From Xenorhabdus miraniensis (GTDB taxonomy: Bacteria; Pseudomonadota; Gammaproteobacteria; Enterobacterales; Enterobacteriaceae): a DNA stretch of 64,000 nt. Every line of letters starts with the position of its first letter. Position 1 is the first letter of the stretch. Positions 61,305-64,000 of the stretch are shown one piece after another. The notes beneath the pieces were generated by a model. It was not told where the DNA came from. It did not search any database and was given only the letters and a program-made list of their open reading frames with translations. The position numbers and the translations under genes were made by a program. The DNA lies in assembly GCF_002632615.1 (NCBI RefSeq), contig NZ_NITZ01000022.1:16046-80045 (forward strand), in the 5' to 3' direction.

Positions 61305-61541
61305 CTAATGAACATTCATAATAGAACCAATTTTATTCCAGTGTAAAGGGTACTCTTTCTGTTTTCTTAATCTAAATTTGTCAGTTCTATCGTTATCAAT
61401 TGAAGAATTCAGATATATATCAGCTAGTTCTACCACAGAAGGAACAACAGCTTTCAACTTAATCACACTGAGTTCTCTAAATGATTTCCTCTCATCAGCC
61501 GCCAATCTGATAGATGTGAGAAAATGATATAATTTTTGCTA
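61305..61541 (-). pseudogene. truncated copy of the GT25 glycosyltransferase
   Basis: A 66-residue open frame starting MAADERKSFRELSVIKLKAV matches the C-terminal third of the enzyme at 62794, and similarity continues upstream to about 61541. The N-terminal catalytic part is missing and the end has diverged. It is a remnant of a duplicated gene, now on the far side of the WaaB-like gene. Confidence 0.8.
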
Positions 61542-61577
61542 CTTAGGGGGATATTCTCCTTTGTGAGTTTTTACATT

Positions 61578-62666
61578 TCATTGTTCATTATTTAGTATTT
61601 TCTTAACTTTTTTGTAATATATATCATCATAATATTCATATATGGATTTTTTTATCAATGAATGAGCTGGAAGCTGCTTGCCATCAATGATGAGTTGCAA
61701 TTTATTAGATAATTCATCTATATCATTTAAAGGATACAACTCACCATTAATTCCATTTTTAATTATATCAGATGGCCCTGTTTTGCAGTTCGAGCTAATC
61801 ACATAGATACCATAGGATATTGATTCACATAGAACCATAGGAAAACCTTCATAAGATGAAGTTAGTAACAAGCAAGTCACATTTTTAATGTTTCCCTGTA
61901 CATACGCCCAAGGGTTTTGTTGCCAACCATGCCACTTTATTCTATTTTCAATTTTAAGTAGAATTACAAGTTCTTTTAATCTATTAATTTCTTGATCTTC
62001 ACCAGAACCAACAATATGTAATGACCAATTTCCACTTATTCCAGAAAGTGATAAAAACAGTTCTTTTAGATTTTTTTGCCCATTGAAAGTGATTCTACCT
62101 AAATATAAAAAAGAAACATTGTCGTCTGAACGGCTTATTATTTCATACCTTGGTGTTACCGGATTATAAATCGTGTAAATATTATCTGGGTTAACACCCA
62201 TATTGCGGAGTTGCGTGGTGATTCCAGAGCTGATAGCCAAATGTTTATCTGCCAGTAGTATGTATTCTGCTTTATAGGTGTTATGCAGTGTAAAATGACA
62301 CCAGGAAAATATGTTTGTACTTCTCAAACTAAATCTTCTTGCCCATGAAGAGATATAACATGTTAACGAATCATAAGAAATGATATGATCTGGTTTGTAT
62401 TGTAAGATTAATCTTGAAAATTTATATGCAAAATGTAATCTCCTTAATTTTGTGTTTTTAATATTAGATTTGATGCGAATATAATTTTTGTTACCAAGCC
62501 ACTGATCATCGGGATTTTTGAATTTATCTTCAAAAAAAATGAATAATATTTCATATCCATCTTTAGACGATGACATTAGCCGGTAAAAATTATTGAAAAC
62601 TGTTTCCATACCTCCAAATCCGCTCAAATTGTATCCGGTAATAAAAATTTTATTTTTTTTCATCAT
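61578..62666 (-). CDS. WaaB-like LPS glycosyltransferase (GT4)
   Basis: The 362-residue protein strongly resembles E. coli WaaB/RfaB, the alpha-1,6-galactosyltransferase of the LPS core: SGFGGMETVFNNF near residue 15, FSWCHFTLHNTYKAEYI, HLAISSGITTQL, KWHGWQQNPW and LLTSSYEGFPMVLCESIS. It should transfer a sugar onto LPS at the inner membrane. It is AT-rich and minus-strand, in the lysogenic-conversion position. The actual sugar is unknown. Confidence 0.85.
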   Translation of the reverse strand: MMKKNKIFITGYNLSGFGGMETVFNNFYRLMSSSKDGYEILFIFFEDKFKNPDDQWLGNKNYIRIKSNIKNTKLRRLHFAYKFSRLILQYKPDHIISYDSLTCYISSWARRFSLRSTNIFSWCHFTLHNTYKAEYILLADKHLAISSGITTQLRNMGVNPDNIYTIYNPVTPRYEIISRSDDNVSFLYLGRITFNGQKNLKELFLSLSGISGNWSLHIVGSGEDQEINRLKELVILLKIENRIKWHGWQQNPWAYVQGNIKNVTCLLLTSSYEGFPMVLCESISYGIYVISSNCKTGPSDIIKNGINGELYPLNDIDELSNKLQLIIDGKQLPAHSLIKKSIYEYYDDIYYKKVKKILNNEQ

Positions 62667-62793
62667 GATACCAACAATTAAAAATTAATGGGGTGGTGTT
62701 GAGCCGCATGATTGAAGATAACCTTAGCGCTCTAGTGCGAAAGTCTAACTTTCTTTAGCCAAGCTCTGATAAATATTCTCCATAAAGCCAATT

Positions 62794-63474
62794 TCAGTTC
62801 AGTATAAAAGGTTTTTTTCTATGTTTCTGATCTAGGCTTGTTCGTTCGTCTGTTCTATCGTTACCAATTGACGAGTTAAGGTACATATCAGTTAGTTCTA
62901 TCACAGGAGGAACAACAGCTTTCAACTTAACCACACCCAGTTCTCTAAATAATTTCCACTCATCAGCTGCAAATCTGATAGGCGTGAGAAAATGATATAA
63001 CTTTTTTGCGGCTGCTTGGTTGATAACATAGCCATGAGCAAACGCAGCATCTATTACATTAACAATTTGGTACTCATCTATGAGTTGTTTTTTGAAAGAG
63101 TCAAAATACTCATTAGGTTTACTGAGTAATAAGACAATAGGCTTTTCGCTCATCGCTATTGATTCTATAGCCCGCAATACATTAGGTAGACGATGATCCA
63201 GTTTAGCGTCATCTTCCAATACGAGAGAAATAGGAATATTATTATCTATTATTTTTTTATATACATTTAGATGACTCATTGAACACCCAACTTCACCAAG
63301 AGTTAGATATATTTTATTGAAGTCTGGGCAAATTTTCTTGAGCTGTTCATCAGACAATTCTCTCCCATACACACCCGTCATAAATTCGGCATCAAGGTTT
63401 ACCTTTTCTAACTGATTCTGTATTGATAGTTTGCGATCTATATCTTGTTCTAAGTTAATGACAAAAATCTTCAC
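62794..63474 (-). CDS. glycosyltransferase family 25 (LPS biosynthesis)
   Basis: The 226-residue protein starts MKIFVINLEQDIDRKLSIQN and has the GT25 pattern: YLTLGEVGCSMSHLNVYKKI near residue 56 and SLVLEDDAKL near residue 83. Family members extend lipooligosaccharide. It is the intact partner of the fragment at 61305. It is AT-rich, unlike the phage structural genes, which suggests recent acquisition. Confidence 0.88.
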   Translation of the reverse strand: MKIFVINLEQDIDRKLSIQNQLEKVNLDAEFMTGVYGRELSDEQLKKICPDFNKIYLTLGEVGCSMSHLNVYKKIIDNNIPISLVLEDDAKLDHRLPNVLRAIESIAMSEKPIVLLLSKPNEYFDSFKKQLIDEYQIVNVIDAAFAHGYVINQAAAKKLYHFLTPIRFAADEWKLFRELGVVKLKAVVPPVIELTDMYLNSSIGNDRTDERTSLDQKHRKKPFILN

Positions 63475-63774
63475 GGCTCACCATTTTTAATTGAATTTCA
63501 CTAATTATAGTCAGAAAACAGAGAAGTGCTTCAGTACCGACACACATCAACGTAATCAGCAAATTGTTGCATCATAGTGACAGCGGTTTCTCTATTAGAA
63601 AATGCATAAAAATGCTTAGTAGTAAGCAAGGTTTACCATTTGTTTTATGCTTTTTTTTATTCCTAATTACTAATGGATAAAGTTTGTAACTATTTGTTTT
63701 TTCATGGAGTTAACTAGTGTTTATATTAGGAGTTATTGTATTAACTTATTGATTTTATTTGAAATGACAATGAT
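63475..63774. other. AT-rich leader of the glycosyltransferase genes up to attR
   Basis: No gene is seen. It should hold the minus-strand promoter for the GT25 gene. A TGCTTA/TAAGCA hairpin lies near 63614. Confidence 0.5.
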
Positions 63775-64000
63775 TTTAAAATCCCTCGGCCTTTAGGCTG
63801 TGCGGGTTCAAGTCCCGCCCTGGGCACCAAACATAAGTTTACTAACGTCTACTCTAGTAAACTAACTCCTAGAAAGACCTGATAAATCAATCAGGTCTTT
63901 TCTTTTTAGGTCTACTCTAGTCTATTGCAATCAACATGCACCGAGGGGCATAATCAGGGGCACCTACACTTCTATTTTAAATGTGCCCCTTATAATGAAA
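63775..64000 (+). repeat. right attachment region (attR) and second border repeat
   Basis: This repeats 24510-24735 with a constant offset of 39265: 3' tRNA-Leu end, terminator, integrase leader and first codons. Only the 3' tRNA end (to 63829) would be expected from simple integration. The variable arm differs (CCTTTAGG). The continued match into the integrase start indicates a second element. Confidence 0.9.
63995..64000 (+). CDS. int: start of a second P4-type integrase (cut by window end)
   Basis: The last six bases, ATGAAA, align with the start codon of the integrase at 24730, behind an almost identical leader. Only two codons are in the window, so the identity rests on the leader match. 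Confidence 0.6.

Larger units (their letters stand above)
24510..63829 (+). mobile_element. tRNA-Leu integrated contractile-tail prophage with P4-like early region
   Basis: The element is bounded by the tRNA-Leu 3' repeats. It holds integrase, regulators, replication genes, a Q antiterminator, lysis genes, packaging, head, contractile tail, baseplate, fibres and LPS glycosyltransferases, so it looks complete. No structural gene shows an obvious break, apart from a possible frameshift in the tail chaperone that is normal in phages. Confidence 0.93.

Noticed and set aside
61305..61505. A separate intact 66-residue gene
   Set aside because: It matches only the C-terminal third of the GT25 enzyme at 62794, with homology continuing upstream outside the frame, so it is a remnant.

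Overview
The window is a chromosomal segment of a Gram-negative gammaproteobacterium of the order Enterobacterales. The marker is the run uvrY-uvrC-pgsA-tRNA-Gly(GCC)-tRNA-Cys(GCA)-tRNA-Leu(UAA), which has the same order as E. coli uvrY-uvrC-pgsA-glyW-cysT-leuZ. The moderately AT-rich chromosomal DNA and the two Proteus/Xenorhabdus/Photorhabdus-style prophages suggest Morganellaceae. That family assignment is inference, because no 16S or species marker is present.

Region 1 (1 to about 16.2 kb, mostly minus strand) is the early and head part of a Mu-like transposable prophage. It runs from a repressor (plus strand) through a Ner-like regulator, transposase A, activator B, a block of small early genes (DUF3164, ANR, YfdR-like HD, GemA), Mor and C regulators, a lysis cassette (holin, SAR endolysin, nested Rz/Rz1), DUF1804, terminase, portal and the F-like head protein. 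The left edge of the window cuts the prophage, so its tail genes lie outside. A signal-peptide cargo gene with its own terminator sits between mor and C.

Region 2 (about 16.2 to 24.6 kb) is host chromosome: an Ada-like repair regulator with a degenerate zinc site and a small coupled ORF, a LysR regulator divergent from an EamA exporter, a small membrane protein, a GFA-family enzyme, then uvrY-uvrC-pgsA and the tRNA operon.

Region 3 (about 24.5 to 63.8 kb, plus strand) is a complete-looking prophage of about 39 kb in the 3' end of tRNA-Leu. Its left part resembles P4-type satellites: P4-type integrase, AlpA, Rha, an Icd-like protein, a zinc-finger/TOPRIM/DUF927 primase-helicase and an iteron-like candidate origin. 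Its right part is a full contractile-tail phage: Q antiterminator, lysis genes, terminase, DUF1073 portal, DUF2184 capsid, DUF3383 sheath, tape measure, baseplate, fibres. Between them lie a DNA methyltransferase and a Tad2-like (DUF2829) gene. After the baseplate there are two related tail-fibre cassettes, then two minus-strand LPS glycosyltransferases (WaaB-like and GT25) and a broken GT25 copy. This suggests a host-range and lysogenic-conversion module.

The right border repeats about 226 bp of the left border, including the 3' tRNA-Leu end, the tRNA terminator, the integrase leader and the integrase start codon. A second related element therefore probably begins at the right edge of the window, in tandem.

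The most unusual structure is an array of about twelve different hairpins at 28.19 to 28.69 kb, four of them in exact 30-nt register, between the rha and icd-like genes. I know of no named family for it.
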